From Burkholderiales bacterium (GTDB lineage: Bacteria > Pseudomonadota > Gammaproteobacteria > Burkholderiales > SG8-41): a stretch of 64,000 bases of DNA. Below the pieces are notes generated by a model that was not told the origin of the DNA, made no database searches, and worked only from the letters and a program-made list of their open reading frames with translations. This document shows, one piece after another, positions 1-7,393 of this stretch. The first letter of the stretch is position 1, and each line of letters begins with the position of its first letter. Made by a program: the position numbers and the translations under genes. The stretch covers positions 124,001 through 188,000 of the forward strand of contig JAIEPF010000001.1 of NCBI GenBank assembly GCA_019749945.1, written 5' to 3'.

Positions 1-478
1 AATTGAAGGGGGTGATGCCGGTGCACACGCCCAGCGGCTGGCGCAGCGAATGGGTATCAACACCGGTGCCGACGTCTTCGCTCATCTCGCCCTTCAGCAG
101 ATGCGGAATACCCATCGCGAACTCGACGACCTCGATGCCGCGCTGCACCGAACCCATGGCATCAGGCAAGGTCTTGCCGTGTTCTTCGGTGACCAGTCGC
201 GCCAGCTCCTCGTGATGGGCAACCAGCAGCTCGCGGAATTTCATCACGATGCGCGCGCGGCGCAGCGGCGGGGTATCGCGCCAGGCCGGGAAAGCGCGCT
301 GCGCCGAAGCGACGGCGGCATCAACATCCCGCGCATTCGCCAGCGGCACCTGGCGCACCACCTTGCCGGTCGCCGGATTGGTCACGCCCGAAGTACGCGT
401 AGAAGATGCGGATTGCGCCTTGCCATTGATCCACAAAGGAACGGTGGCAACGGTATTCATGTCTGACGGTTTGTTCAT
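1..478 (-). CDS. mmsA: Methylmalonate-semialdehyde dehydrogenase, N-terminal part (cut by window start)
   Basis: CoA-acylating aldehyde dehydrogenase that oxidises (methyl)malonate semialdehyde to propionyl- or acetyl-CoA in valine, inositol or beta-alanine catabolism. About 159 N-terminal residues are present. Reading the minus strand gives the MmsA-typical opening with WINGK, then EHGKTLPDA, and the subgroup hallmarks GIPHLLKGE and GVCTGITPFN (the family continues with FP). The catalytic Cys lies beyond the window. The start is taken at ATG 478, behind a GGAGAG-like site; a second in-frame ATG follows at 460. The family assignment is strong; the exact substrate is inferred from these motifs. 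Confidence 0.88.
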   Translation of the reverse strand, partial: MNKPSDMNTVATVPLWINGKAQSASSTRTSGVTNPATGKVVRQVPLANARDVDAAVASAQRAFPAWRDTPPLRRARIVMKFRELLVAHHEELARLVTEEHGKTLPDAMGSVQRGIEVVEFAMGIPHLLKGEMSEDVGTGVDTHSLRQPLGVCTGITPFN

Positions 479-510
479 GCTCTCTCCAAAACTTCAATTA
501 CACAAAAACC

Positions 511-592
511 TTTAGCCACAGAGGACACAGAGGAAGTCAAAAGCAGAAAACCTTTGGGTTTTCTCTGTGAACTCTGTGTCCTCTGTGGCTAA
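511..592. repeat. CACAGAGG inverted repeat, copy 1
   Basis: The perfect 21-bp arms are 511-531 and 572-592, reading TAGCCACAGAGGACACAGAG inward from the left, with a 40-nt loop. The arms are themselves short tandem repeats of ACAGAGG. The same arms recur at 5204-5323 with an unrelated loop, so this is a dispersed element and not a gene-specific terminator. It fills the gap between the mmsA start and the lutB end. Confidence 0.85.
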
Positions 593-632
593 CGCCTTTG
601 ATGTTGACTTTGCTCTTGCTGCACTCTGAGGC

Positions 633-2039
633 TCAAGCCTTTGACCTTGCCTTGTACAGCTCCCGGAACGTCCGACCCTCCGGCGCCGGAAAATCGCGCC
701 GATCCGTCCATCCGCCGCCGAAGGGCAGGCTGCGAATCATACCCTCCCGATTCGCCATCGCCTTCAGCGCGCGCGCCTGGATGCGCATCATCACCCCGTA
801 CAGCGATGGATGCCGCGCCAGCCAGCCCCAGGCGCGCAGCGCAGCGACCTCATGCCAGGGCTTGAGGCCCTGCTCAAACTGGCGCTCACGCAGTTTGCGC
901 AGCAAATCAGGCAAGGGGATTTTTACCGGGCAGGCGACGCTGCACTGGCCGCACAGCGTGGCCGCATTGGGCAGGTCGCGCGCATTTTCCAGGCCGATGT
1001 AGGTGGGCGTCAGAATCGCGCCCATCGGCCCCGGATAGACCCAGCCGTAGGCATGGCCGCCGACACTTTGATACACCGGACAATGGTTCATGCAGGCGCC
1101 GCAGCGGATGCAGCGCAGCATCTCCTGCAGGTCGCCGCCGATCAACTTGGTCCGCCCCGCATCGACCAGGATCACATGGAAATGTTCGGGCCCGTCGAGG
1201 TCGCCGGCGCGGCGCGGGCCGGTGGTCACCGAGATGTAATTGGTGATGCTCTGTCCCGTGCCGTGACGCGGCAAGAGGCGCAGCAGCGTGGTCACGTCCT
1301 CCAGCGTCGGCACCACTTTTTCGATGCCGGTGATCGCGACGTGCACCTTGGGCAAGGTGGTCACCATCCGCCCGTTGCCCTCGTTGGTGACAATCAGCGT
1401 CGAGCCGGTTTCGGCAATGATGAAATTGGCGCCGGACACGCCCATGTCCGCCGACAGAAAATGCGGTCGCAATTTTTCGCGCGCCTCGCGGCACAGCGCC
1501 GGAATGTCGGTCAGCCGCGGCGCATGGTGTTTTTCGGCAAACAGGTCCGACACTTCATCGCGGGTCTTGTGCACCACGGGTGCGACAATGTGCGACGGCG
1601 GCTCCTTGGCCAGCTGCAGGATGTATTCGCCGAGGTCGGTTTCGACCACCTCGAGGCCGGCCGACTCCAGCGCATCGTTCAGCGCGCATTCCTCGGTCAC
1701 CATCGACTTCGACTTGATGACCTTGCGCACGCCGTGCTGCGCGGCGATTTCCCTGACGATGCGGTTGACGTCGTCGTGGGTCTCCGCCCAGTGCACCACC
1801 GTGCCGCGCGCGGTGGCGTTCTGCTCAAAGGTATCGAGCCAGACATCCAGGTTGGCCAGCGCGCGGTCGCGGATCGCAGCGGCGGCATCGCGGATATCCG
1901 GGAAATTATCGAGTTCGGCCACCCGGTCGGCGCGGCCTTTGACAAAATTTCCTTGCAACTTCTTCAACGCGCTTTGCAACCTCACGTCGGCCAGCTTGGC
2001 GCCGGCGCGGGCCTTGAAGTGCATGGAGGTGATTTGCAT
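633..2039 (-). CDS. lutB: LutB/YkgF-type lactate-utilisation iron-sulfur protein
   Basis: 468 aa. LutB belongs to the LutABC complex that oxidises L-lactate to pyruvate. The LUD domain fills the N-terminal two thirds (KVIKSKSMVTEE, ETDLGEYILQL, ETGSTLIVTNEGN). Two ferredoxin-like clusters follow near residues 310 and 361 (CIRCGACMNHCP and CGQCSVACP). Length matches the family (about 470 aa). The ATG at 2039 fits the family N-terminus, but AGGAGG abuts it with no spacer; ATG 2024 is the alternative. No lutA or lutC is adjacent; a lutA is at 20619-21356. It is transcribed divergently from nasT with a 63-bp gap. Confidence 0.9.
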   Translation of the reverse strand: MQITSMHFKARAGAKLADVRLQSALKKLQGNFVKGRADRVAELDNFPDIRDAAAAIRDRALANLDVWLDTFEQNATARGTVVHWAETHDDVNRIVREIAAQHGVRKVIKSKSMVTEECALNDALESAGLEVVETDLGEYILQLAKEPPSHIVAPVVHKTRDEVSDLFAEKHHAPRLTDIPALCREAREKLRPHFLSADMGVSGANFIIAETGSTLIVTNEGNGRMVTTLPKVHVAITGIEKVVPTLEDVTTLLRLLPRHGTGQSITNYISVTTGPRRAGDLDGPEHFHVILVDAGRTKLIGGDLQEMLRCIRCGACMNHCPVYQSVGGHAYGWVYPGPMGAILTPTYIGLENARDLPNAATLCGQCSVACPVKIPLPDLLRKLRERQFEQGLKPWHEVAALRAWGWLARHPSLYGVMMRIQARALKAMANREGMIRSLPFGGGWTDRRDFPAPEGRTFRELYKARSKA

Positions 2040-2102
2040 CCTCCTAGTATATAGCGGCGTTATCCCCCCCTCCTCTGGTACGCATTTTGCGAGAATAAGG
2101 GC

Positions 2103-2675
2103 ATGAAAATCATGCTTTTCGACGAAAGTCCGGAACGTTCCCTGTTCCTGCGCATGACCCTGGAGCGGCTGGGCCATACCATCGTCGCCGAAGTCTCCGA
2201 TCCGCGGCAGCTCTACGACGCCGTCCAGCGCCAGTCGCCGGATGCCATCATCATCGACACCGAATCGCCCAGCCGCGACACGCTGGAGCACCTGTGCCTG
2301 ATCACCGAAAGCTGCCCGCGGCCGATCGTGATGTTCACCCAGGATGCCAAGCGCGAATCCATCCGCGAGGCGGTGCGCGCGGGGGTCACCGCCTATATCG
2401 TCGACGGTCTGGCTGCGGAACGCATCGCACCCATCATCGAAACGGCCGTCGCGCGGTTTGAGGCCTTCCAGTCGGTGCAGGACGAACTGGCGCAGACCCG
2501 CAGCAAACTCTCGGAGCGCAAGCTGGTCGAGCGCGCCAAGGGCATCCTGATGAGGGAAAAGAAAATCACTGAAGAAGAAGCCTTCGGCCTGTTGCGCAAG
2601 CTGGCGATGGACCGCAGTGCGCCACTGGGCACCGTGGCCGAACAGGTCATCACCTTCGCCAAATTGCTGGGTTAA
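2103..2675 (+). CDS. nasT: NasT-type ANTAR response regulator (nitrate antiterminator)
   Basis: 190 aa. It has an N-terminal receiver-like domain (MKIMLFDESPERS; D52 in IIIDTES) and a C-terminal ANTAR RNA-binding domain from about residue 135 (SERKLVERAKGILM, then EEAFGLLRKLAMD). In known systems NasT binds a two-hairpin leader and prevents early termination of nitrate-assimilation transcripts. A matching hairpin and a terminator lie directly downstream (2823-2958), before nrtA. The usual partner NasS, a cytosolic nitrate sensor that sequesters NasT, is not encoded here: the next gene carries an export signal. Family identity is clear; the target is inferred from position and RNA structure. 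Confidence 0.93.
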   Translation: MKIMLFDESPERSLFLRMTLERLGHTIVAEVSDPRQLYDAVQRQSPDAIIIDTESPSRDTLEHLCLITESCPRPIVMFTQDAKRESIREAVRAGVTAYIVDGLAAERIAPIIETAVARFEAFQSVQDELAQTRSKLSERKLVERAKGILMREKKITEEEAFGLLRKLAMDRSAPLGTVAEQVITFAKLLG

Positions 2676-2792
2676 ACGCGAGATGCGTCCCGCTACACCC
2701 GGCTCTGGCTGTGCGCGGATGGTGCGCCGGTTGACTTTGTGCACCGCAATAGAGCAGATTCCCGCAATTGCTGCTCATCGTATTATCATAAA

Positions 2793-2821
2793 ATTTATTC
2801 AATAAAAACAAATACTTATAG
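2793..2821 (-). repeat. AT-rich dispersed motif, copy A
   Basis: On the plus strand the core reads TTCAATAAAAACAAATACTT. It is one of seven matches to AATAAAAACAATNACTTA in this window and stands out against the GC-rich background. It lies in the nasT-nrtA leader region, just upstream of the first hairpin of the putative ANTAR target, so it could contribute promoter or UP-element sequence. Confidence 0.65.
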
Positions 2822-2822
2822 C

Positions 2823-2897
2823 AATTAATGCAACATCGGCCCGGCATGGCATGGCGTTTGCATTAATTCGCTTCAGGATCCGGCCAACGGCGGTCGG
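2823..2897 (+). promoter_or_regulatory. Candidate two-hairpin ANTAR (NasT) target in the nrtA leader
   Basis: Hairpin 1 has perfect 11-bp arms, 2823-2833 and 2858-2868 (AATTAATGCAA/TTGCATTAATT), around a 24-nt loop. Hairpin 2 (2880-2897) is CCGGCC-AACGGC-GGTCGG: a 6-bp stem with one G-U pair and a hexaloop with A at position 1 and G at position 4. That is the hallmark published for ANTAR targets. Hairpin 1 does not show a clean A1/G4 hexaloop, so only the second hairpin matches fully. An intrinsic terminator follows 12 nt later. Confidence 0.72.
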
Positions 2898-2909
2898 TTT
2901 CACAACAAA

Positions 2910-2958
2910 GGCGTTGGAGCAGGTGCGCAGCACGCGCGCGGCTTCACCGCCTTTTTTT
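2910..2958 (+). terminator. Leader intrinsic terminator upstream of nrtA
   Basis: The stem 2910-2920 (GGCGTTGGAGC) pairs with 2941-2951 (GCTTCACCGCC), with one mismatch and one G-U pair. Seven T residues follow at 2952-2958. It ends 30 nt before the nrtA start, the position expected for a NasT-controlled attenuator. Segment 2880-2887 is also exactly complementary to 2960-2967, a possible competing pairing. Confidence 0.8.
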
Positions 2959-2988
2959 ATTGGCCGGACCGAATCATGGAGAGCATGA

Positions 2989-4242
2989 ATGAATGAAAAA
3001 CCGACCCGCAAAACGCAGCGCCGCAAGTTCCTCAAACAAGCCGGCGCGGCGGCCCTGATGAGTCTGGTGCCCGAAGCGGTGCGCAGCGGCGCATGGGCCG
3101 CAGGCTCCGATGCCCCGGAAAAAACCGAGGTCAAGGTCGGCTTCATTCCGCTGACCGACTGCGCGTCGGTGGTGATGGCCTCGGTGCTGGGTTTCGACAA
3201 AAAATACGGCATCAAGATCACGCCGACCAAGGAAGCCTCCTGGGCCAGCGTGCGCGACAAGCTGATCAACGGCGACATCGATGCGGCGCATGTGCTCTAC
3301 GGCCTGATCTACGGCGTGCATCTCGGCATCAGCGGCCCGAAAAAAGACATGGCCATGCTGATGACGCTGAACCACAACGGCCAGGCCATCACCTTGTCGA
3401 AAAAGCTCGCCGATGCCGGCGCTGTTGACGGCCCCTCTCTCGCCGCGGTAATGAAAAAGGACAAACGCGACTACACCTTTGCACAGACCTTCCCCACCGG
3501 CACCCATGCCATGTGGCTGTACTACTGGCTGGCCGCCAACGGCATCAATCCGATGAAGGACACCAAGATCATCACCGTGCCGCCGCCGCAGATGGTCGCC
3601 AACATGCGCGTCGGCAACATGGACGGTTATTGTGTCGGCGAACCCTGGGGCCATCGCGCCATCGCCGACGGCATCGGCGTCACCGCAGTCACCACCCAGG
3701 ACATCTGGAAGGATCACCCGGAAAAGATCCTCGGCACCACCGCCGATTTTGTCGCCAAAAATCCCAATACCTGCCGCGCCATGATCATGGCTGTCCTCGA
3801 AGCCAGCCGCTGGATCGACGCCTCGCTGTCGAACCGCATGAAAATGGCGGAGACCGTCGCCAACACCGCCTACGTCAACACCTCCGTCGACGTCATCAAC
3901 CAGCGCATCCTCGGCCGCTACCAGAACGGCATGGGCAAGACCTGGGACGATCCCAACCACATGAAATTCTTCAACGACGGTGCGGTGAACTTCCCCTACC
4001 TGTCCGACGGCATGTGGTTCCTGACGCAGCATCGGCGCTGGGGTCTGCTCAAAACAGATCCGGATTACCTCGCTGTCGCCAAGGAGATCAACAAAATCGA
4101 TCTTTACAAACAGGCGGCCTCGCAGTTGAAGGTCAGCGTGCCCAAGGACGCCATGCGCAGCTCGAAGCTGATCGACGGCGTGGTCTGGGACGGCAAGGAT
4201 CCGAAGAAATACGCAATGAGCTTCCCGGTCAAAACGGCCTGA
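2989..4242 (+). CDS. nrtA: Nitrate ABC transporter substrate-binding protein, Tat-exported
   Basis: 417 aa, NrtA/CmpA/SsuA-like family. A twin-arginine signal is visible at the N-terminus (TQRRKFLKQAGAAALMSLV), so the protein is exported folded. The body has the NrtA layout: VKVGFIPLTDCASVVMAS, GDIDAAHVLYG and GNMDGYCVGEPWG. It would deliver nitrate or nitrite to NrtB/NrtD. ATG 2989 is chosen because ATG 2985 runs into a stop after three codons. It is the first gene behind the terminator leader. Because it is exported, it is unlikely to substitute for the cytosolic sensor NasS. Confidence 0.93.
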   Translation: MNEKPTRKTQRRKFLKQAGAAALMSLVPEAVRSGAWAAGSDAPEKTEVKVGFIPLTDCASVVMASVLGFDKKYGIKITPTKEASWASVRDKLINGDIDAAHVLYGLIYGVHLGISGPKKDMAMLMTLNHNGQAITLSKKLADAGAVDGPSLAAVMKKDKRDYTFAQTFPTGTHAMWLYYWLAANGINPMKDTKIITVPPPQMVANMRVGNMDGYCVGEPWGHRAIADGIGVTAVTTQDIWKDHPEKILGTTADFVAKNPNTCRAMIMAVLEASRWIDASLSNRMKMAETVANTAYVNTSVDVINQRILGRYQNGMGKTWDDPNHMKFFNDGAVNFPYLSDGMWFLTQHRRWGLLKTDPDYLAVAKEINKIDLYKQAASQLKVSVPKDAMRSSKLIDGVVWDGKDPKKYAMSFPVKTA

Positions 4243-4260
4243 CAGTAAAGGAACACGACC

Positions 4261-5175
4261 ATGATCCCTGCGCCCAGCCCCGCCATTCCCGCCACGGCCG
4301 AAGCCGCGCCTGCGGCTCGCGTCACGGCAGCCGTTGTGCCCCACACTGCCGCACCGACGCGCAATGCCGCAGCCGAACAGGCCGCGGCCAACCAGCGCAT
4401 CGCCTTGCGGCGGCGCGCCGAAATCGCCGCGCGTATCGCGGCGCCGCTGCTCGGCCTGGTGGTGTTCCTGATCATCTGGGCCGCGATCGCGCAGATGGGC
4501 ACCATTCCCGGCCCGGCCAAGACCTGGGAAGCGGCGAAAGTCGTGTTCAGTGATCCCTTCTACAAAAACGGGCCCAATGACCAGGGCATCGCCTGGAAAA
4601 TCGGCGGCTCGCTGTCGCGCGTGGGCATCGGCTTCGGCCTCGCCGCGCTGGTCGGCATCCCGCTCGGTTTCATGATCGGGCGCTTCCTGTTCCTGCGCAA
4701 CATGTTCGAGCCGGTGATCAGCCTGCTGCGCCCGGTGTCGCCGCTGGCCTGGCTGCCGATCGGGCTGCTGGTGTTCAAGGGGGCGGATCCGGCGGCAATC
4801 TGGACCATTTTCATCTCCAGCATCTGGCCGATGGTGATCAACACCGCGGTCGGCGTGCAGCGCATCCCGCAGGATTACCTCAACGTCGCGCGCGTGCTGA
4901 AACTGTCGGAATGGAAAGTGTTCAGCAAGATCCTCTTTCCCGCCGTGCTGCCGTACATGCTGACCGGCGTGCGGCTGTCGATCGGCATCGCCTGGCTGGT
5001 CATCGTCGCCGCCGAAATGCTCACCGGCGGCGTCGGCATCGGCTTCTGGGTGTGGGACGAATGGAACAACCTGAAAGTCGAAAACATCATCATCGCGATT
5101 TTTGTCATCGGCGTCATCGGCCTGCTGCTGGAATACAGCCTGCTGCTGCTGGCCAAACGCTGGCAGTACGATTGA
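4261..5175 (+). CDS. nrtB: Nitrate ABC transporter permease
   Basis: 304 aa inner-membrane permease of the NrtB/SsuC family. After an Ala/Pro-rich N-terminal tail of about 60 residues come the transmembrane segments. The cytoplasmic coupling loop is seen around residues 190-215 (VGVQRIPQDYLNVARVL), and the end is LLEYSLLLLAKRW. The start ATG has AAGGAA 8 nt upstream. It begins 18 nt after nrtA. It forms the channel with the NrtD ATPase, which is separated from it by a 178-bp spacer holding an inverted repeat. Confidence 0.93.
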   Translation: MIPAPSPAIPATAEAAPAARVTAAVVPHTAAPTRNAAAEQAAANQRIALRRRAEIAARIAAPLLGLVVFLIIWAAIAQMGTIPGPAKTWEAAKVVFSDPFYKNGPNDQGIAWKIGGSLSRVGIGFGLAALVGIPLGFMIGRFLFLRNMFEPVISLLRPVSPLAWLPIGLLVFKGADPAAIWTIFISSIWPMVINTAVGVQRIPQDYLNVARVLKLSEWKVFSKILFPAVLPYMLTGVRLSIGIAWLVIVAAEMLTGGVGIGFWVWDEWNNLKVENIIIAIFVIGVIGLLLEYSLLLLAKRWQYD

Positions 5176-5203
5176 TGCTGCTCGGTTAAGTCAAAAACTT
5201 TTT

Positions 5204-5323
5204 AGCCACAGAGGACACAGAGGGCACAGAGGAAATCAAAAAATGAACATGAACCCACAAGTCGATTTTTCTTCACAACCGCAGGCTTTGTTCTTCTCTG
5301 TGGCCTCTGTGTCCTCTGTGGCT
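5204..5323. repeat. CACAGAGG inverted repeat, copy 2, within the nrt operon
   Basis: The perfect 20-bp arms are 5204-5223 and 5304-5323 (AGCCACAGAGGACACAGAGG and its complement). They share the arm sequence of the copy at 511-592 but enclose a different 80-nt loop. The element fills the spacer between nrtB and nrtD. The hairpin has no T-run, so it does not look like a strong terminator; it could affect mRNA stability or the ratio of permease to ATPase. Confidence 0.85.
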
Positions 5324-5353
5324 GCACTTGTCATGAGACCTTCAGGAGACTAA

Positions 5354-6142
5354 ATGGATCGTTATCTGAACATCGAACAGGCCGGCATGATTTTCGAGAC
5401 CCGCGCCGGCGCCTTCACCGCTCTGCGCGACATCAACCTCGACATCCAGAAAGGCGAGTTCGTCACGCTGATCGGCCACTCCGGCTGCGGCAAATCAACG
5501 CTGCTCAACCTGATCGCCGGACTGACCAACCCCACCAGCGGTTATCTCTTTTTGTCCGGCCGCCAGATCGACGGCCCCGGCCCCGATCGCGGCGTGGTGT
5601 TCCAGAACCATTCACTGCTGCCGTGGCTGACCTGTTTCGAGAACATCCACCTCGCCGTCGAGCGCGTATTTGCCGAAACCGAGAGCAAGGTGCAGTTGCG
5701 TGAACGCACGCAACGCGCACTGGAACTGGTCGGTCTCGCCGCCGCCGCTGACAAGCGCCCGCATGAAATCTCCGGCGGCATGAAACAGCGCGTCGGCATC
5801 GCCCGCGCGCTGGCGATGGAACCCAAGGTGCTGCTGATGGATGAACCCTTCGGCGCGCTGGATGCGCTGACCCGCGCACGGCTGCAGGACGAACTGATGC
5901 GCATCGTCACCGCCACCGGCAGCACCGTGGTCATGGTCACCCACGACGTCGACGAAGCCGTGCTGCTCGCCGACCGCGTGGTGATGATGACCAATGGTCC
6001 GGCCGCCACCATCGGTGAAATCCTCCATGTCGATCTGCCGCGTCCGCGCGAACGCCTGGCGATGGCGAGCAATCCGCAATACCTGGCGGCACGCAAGGCA
6101 GTGCTTGAATTCCTGTATCAGAAGCAGTTGAAGGCGGCATAA
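5354..6142 (+). CDS. nrtD: Nitrate ABC transporter ATP-binding protein
   Basis: 262 aa ABC ATPase of the NrtC/NrtD/SsuB/TauB type. Walker A is GHSGCGKST (about residues 42-50), the Q-loop lies in VVFQNHSLLPW, the signature is ISGGMKQR (about 140), Walker B is VLLMDEPFGALD (about 158) and the switch His is in VTHDVDEA. It lacks the NrtA-like C-terminal extension of cyanobacterial NrtC, so it is the short NrtD form. The start has GGAG upstream. It energises uptake through NrtB. Confidence 0.93.
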   Translation: MDRYLNIEQAGMIFETRAGAFTALRDINLDIQKGEFVTLIGHSGCGKSTLLNLIAGLTNPTSGYLFLSGRQIDGPGPDRGVVFQNHSLLPWLTCFENIHLAVERVFAETESKVQLRERTQRALELVGLAAAADKRPHEISGGMKQRVGIARALAMEPKVLLMDEPFGALDALTRARLQDELMRIVTATGSTVVMVTHDVDEAVLLADRVVMMTNGPAATIGEILHVDLPRPRERLAMASNPQYLAARKAVLEFLYQKQLKAA

Positions 6143-6153
6143 CCTCATTGTTA

Positions 6154-6182
6154 AAAATAATGAATAAAAACAATAAGTTACG
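6154..6182 (-). repeat. AT-rich dispersed motif, copy B, overlapping a gene start
   Basis: The plus strand reads GAATAAAAACAATAAGTTAC across the start of the next gene, so the motif encodes its first residues (MNKNNKL). No Shine-Dalgarno sequence is visible here. This suggests either an element that landed on the start or a regulatory sequence tolerated inside the coding region. Confidence 0.65.
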
Positions 6183-7389
6183 ATTGGTCTGCGTCGGCAA
6201 CGGCATGGCCGGCATGCGCGCCCTGGAGGAGTTGCTGAAACTCGCACCCGATCTCTATGACATCACCATGTTCGGCGCCGAGCCGCATCCGAATTACAAC
6301 CGCATCCTGCTCTCCCCGGTGCTCGCCGGCGAACAGACGCTGCAGGAGATCATGTTGAACGATCTCGACTGGTACGCGCAGCACAACATCAGGCTGCACC
6401 TCGGCAAAAAAGTCACTACGATTGATCGCATCAAACGTGTTGTACATGCCGAAGACGGCACCACCGCGGAATACGACCGCCTGCTGCTGGCCACCGGATC
6501 GAATCCCATCCTGCTGCCCATCCCCGGCATGACACTGCCGGGCGTGCTGACCTATCGCGACATCGCCGACACCGAGAGCATGATCAGCGCAGCCTCACAA
6601 CACAAAAGCGCCGTGGTCATCGGCGGCGGCCTGCTCGGCCTCGAAGCCGCCAACGGCCTGAAGCAGCGCGGCATGGACGTCACCGTGGTGCATCTGGCGG
6701 AGTGGCTGATGGAACGCCAGCTCGACCGCACCGCGTCGAAACTGCTGCAGGGTTCGCTGGAGAAAAAAGGCCTCCGGTTCCGTCTCGCCACGCAGACCGC
6801 GGAGCTCGTTGCCGGTGAATCGGGACGCGTCGCCGCGGTGCGCTTCAAGGACGGCAGCACTGTCGCCGCCGAACTGGTGGTGGTCGCCATCGGCATCCGC
6901 CCCAACATCGAACTCGCGGAAAAAGCCGGCCTCTACTGCAACCGCGGCATCGTCGTCAGCGACACGATGCAAACCTACGATCCAAGAATCTACGCCGTCG
7001 GCGAATGCGCCAACCACCGCGGCATCGCCTACGGCCTGGTCGCCCCGCTGTTCGACATGGCCCGCGTCTGCGCCAATCACCTCGCGGGGCACGGCATCGG
7101 CCGTTACACCGGTTCGCTGACCTCGACCAAACTCAAGGTCACCGGCATCGAGCTGTTCAGCGCCGGCGACTTCCAGGGCAGCGACGGAGCCGAAGACATC
7201 ACGCTGTCGGATCCGCTGCGCGGCGTCTACAAAAAACTGGTGATCAAGGACGACAAGCTGATCGGCAGCGTGCTCTACGGCGACACCGTCGACGGTGCGT
7301 ATTACTTCAGGCTGCTGACTGAAGGCAGCAAGGTCAGTGCCATCCGCGACCAGCTGATGTTCGGCGACGCTGTAACCGCGGCGCATTAA
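6160..7389 (+). CDS. nasB: FAD/NAD(P)H oxidoreductase, assimilatory nitrate reductase electron-transfer subunit
   Basis: 409 aa from ATG 6160 (an in-frame TTG at 6148 is less likely). It resembles the N-terminal half of NirB. FAD-binding VCVGNGMAGMRALEEL is near the start, followed by LLLATGSNP, the NAD-binding GGGLLGLEAANGL and the second FAD motif IYAVGECANHRGIAYGLVAPL. It probably passes electrons from NAD(P)H to NasA, encoded 4 nt downstream. Naming of this subunit differs among organisms (NasB or NasC). The N-terminal codons coincide with the AT-rich motif, and no ribosome-binding site is evident. Confidence 0.85.
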   Translation: MNKNNKLRLVCVGNGMAGMRALEELLKLAPDLYDITMFGAEPHPNYNRILLSPVLAGEQTLQEIMLNDLDWYAQHNIRLHLGKKVTTIDRIKRVVHAEDGTTAEYDRLLLATGSNPILLPIPGMTLPGVLTYRDIADTESMISAASQHKSAVVIGGGLLGLEAANGLKQRGMDVTVVHLAEWLMERQLDRTASKLLQGSLEKKGLRFRLATQTAELVAGESGRVAAVRFKDGSTVAAELVVVAIGIRPNIELAEKAGLYCNRGIVVSDTMQTYDPRIYAVGECANHRGIAYGLVAPLFDMARVCANHLAGHGIGRYTGSLTSTKLKVTGIELFSAGDFQGSDGAEDITLSDPLRGVYKKLVIKDDKLIGSVLYGDTVDGAYYFRLLTEGSKVSAIRDQLMFGDAVTAAH

Positions 7390-7393
7390 CACC

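Noticed and set aside
511-592. CACAGAGG hairpin as an ordinary intrinsic terminator for lutB
   Set aside because: No T-run follows, and the same arms occur inside the nrt operon where termination would be harmful.
2040-2744. Long in-frame extension upstream of lutB (total 703 codons)
   Set aside because: It runs antisense through nasT and does not resemble LutB N-termini; GC-rich DNA keeps the frame open by chance.
6148-6159. TTG 6148 as start of the nitrate reductase FAD subunit
   Set aside because: It adds only four residues, has no ribosome-binding site, and an ATG in the same frame follows at 6160.
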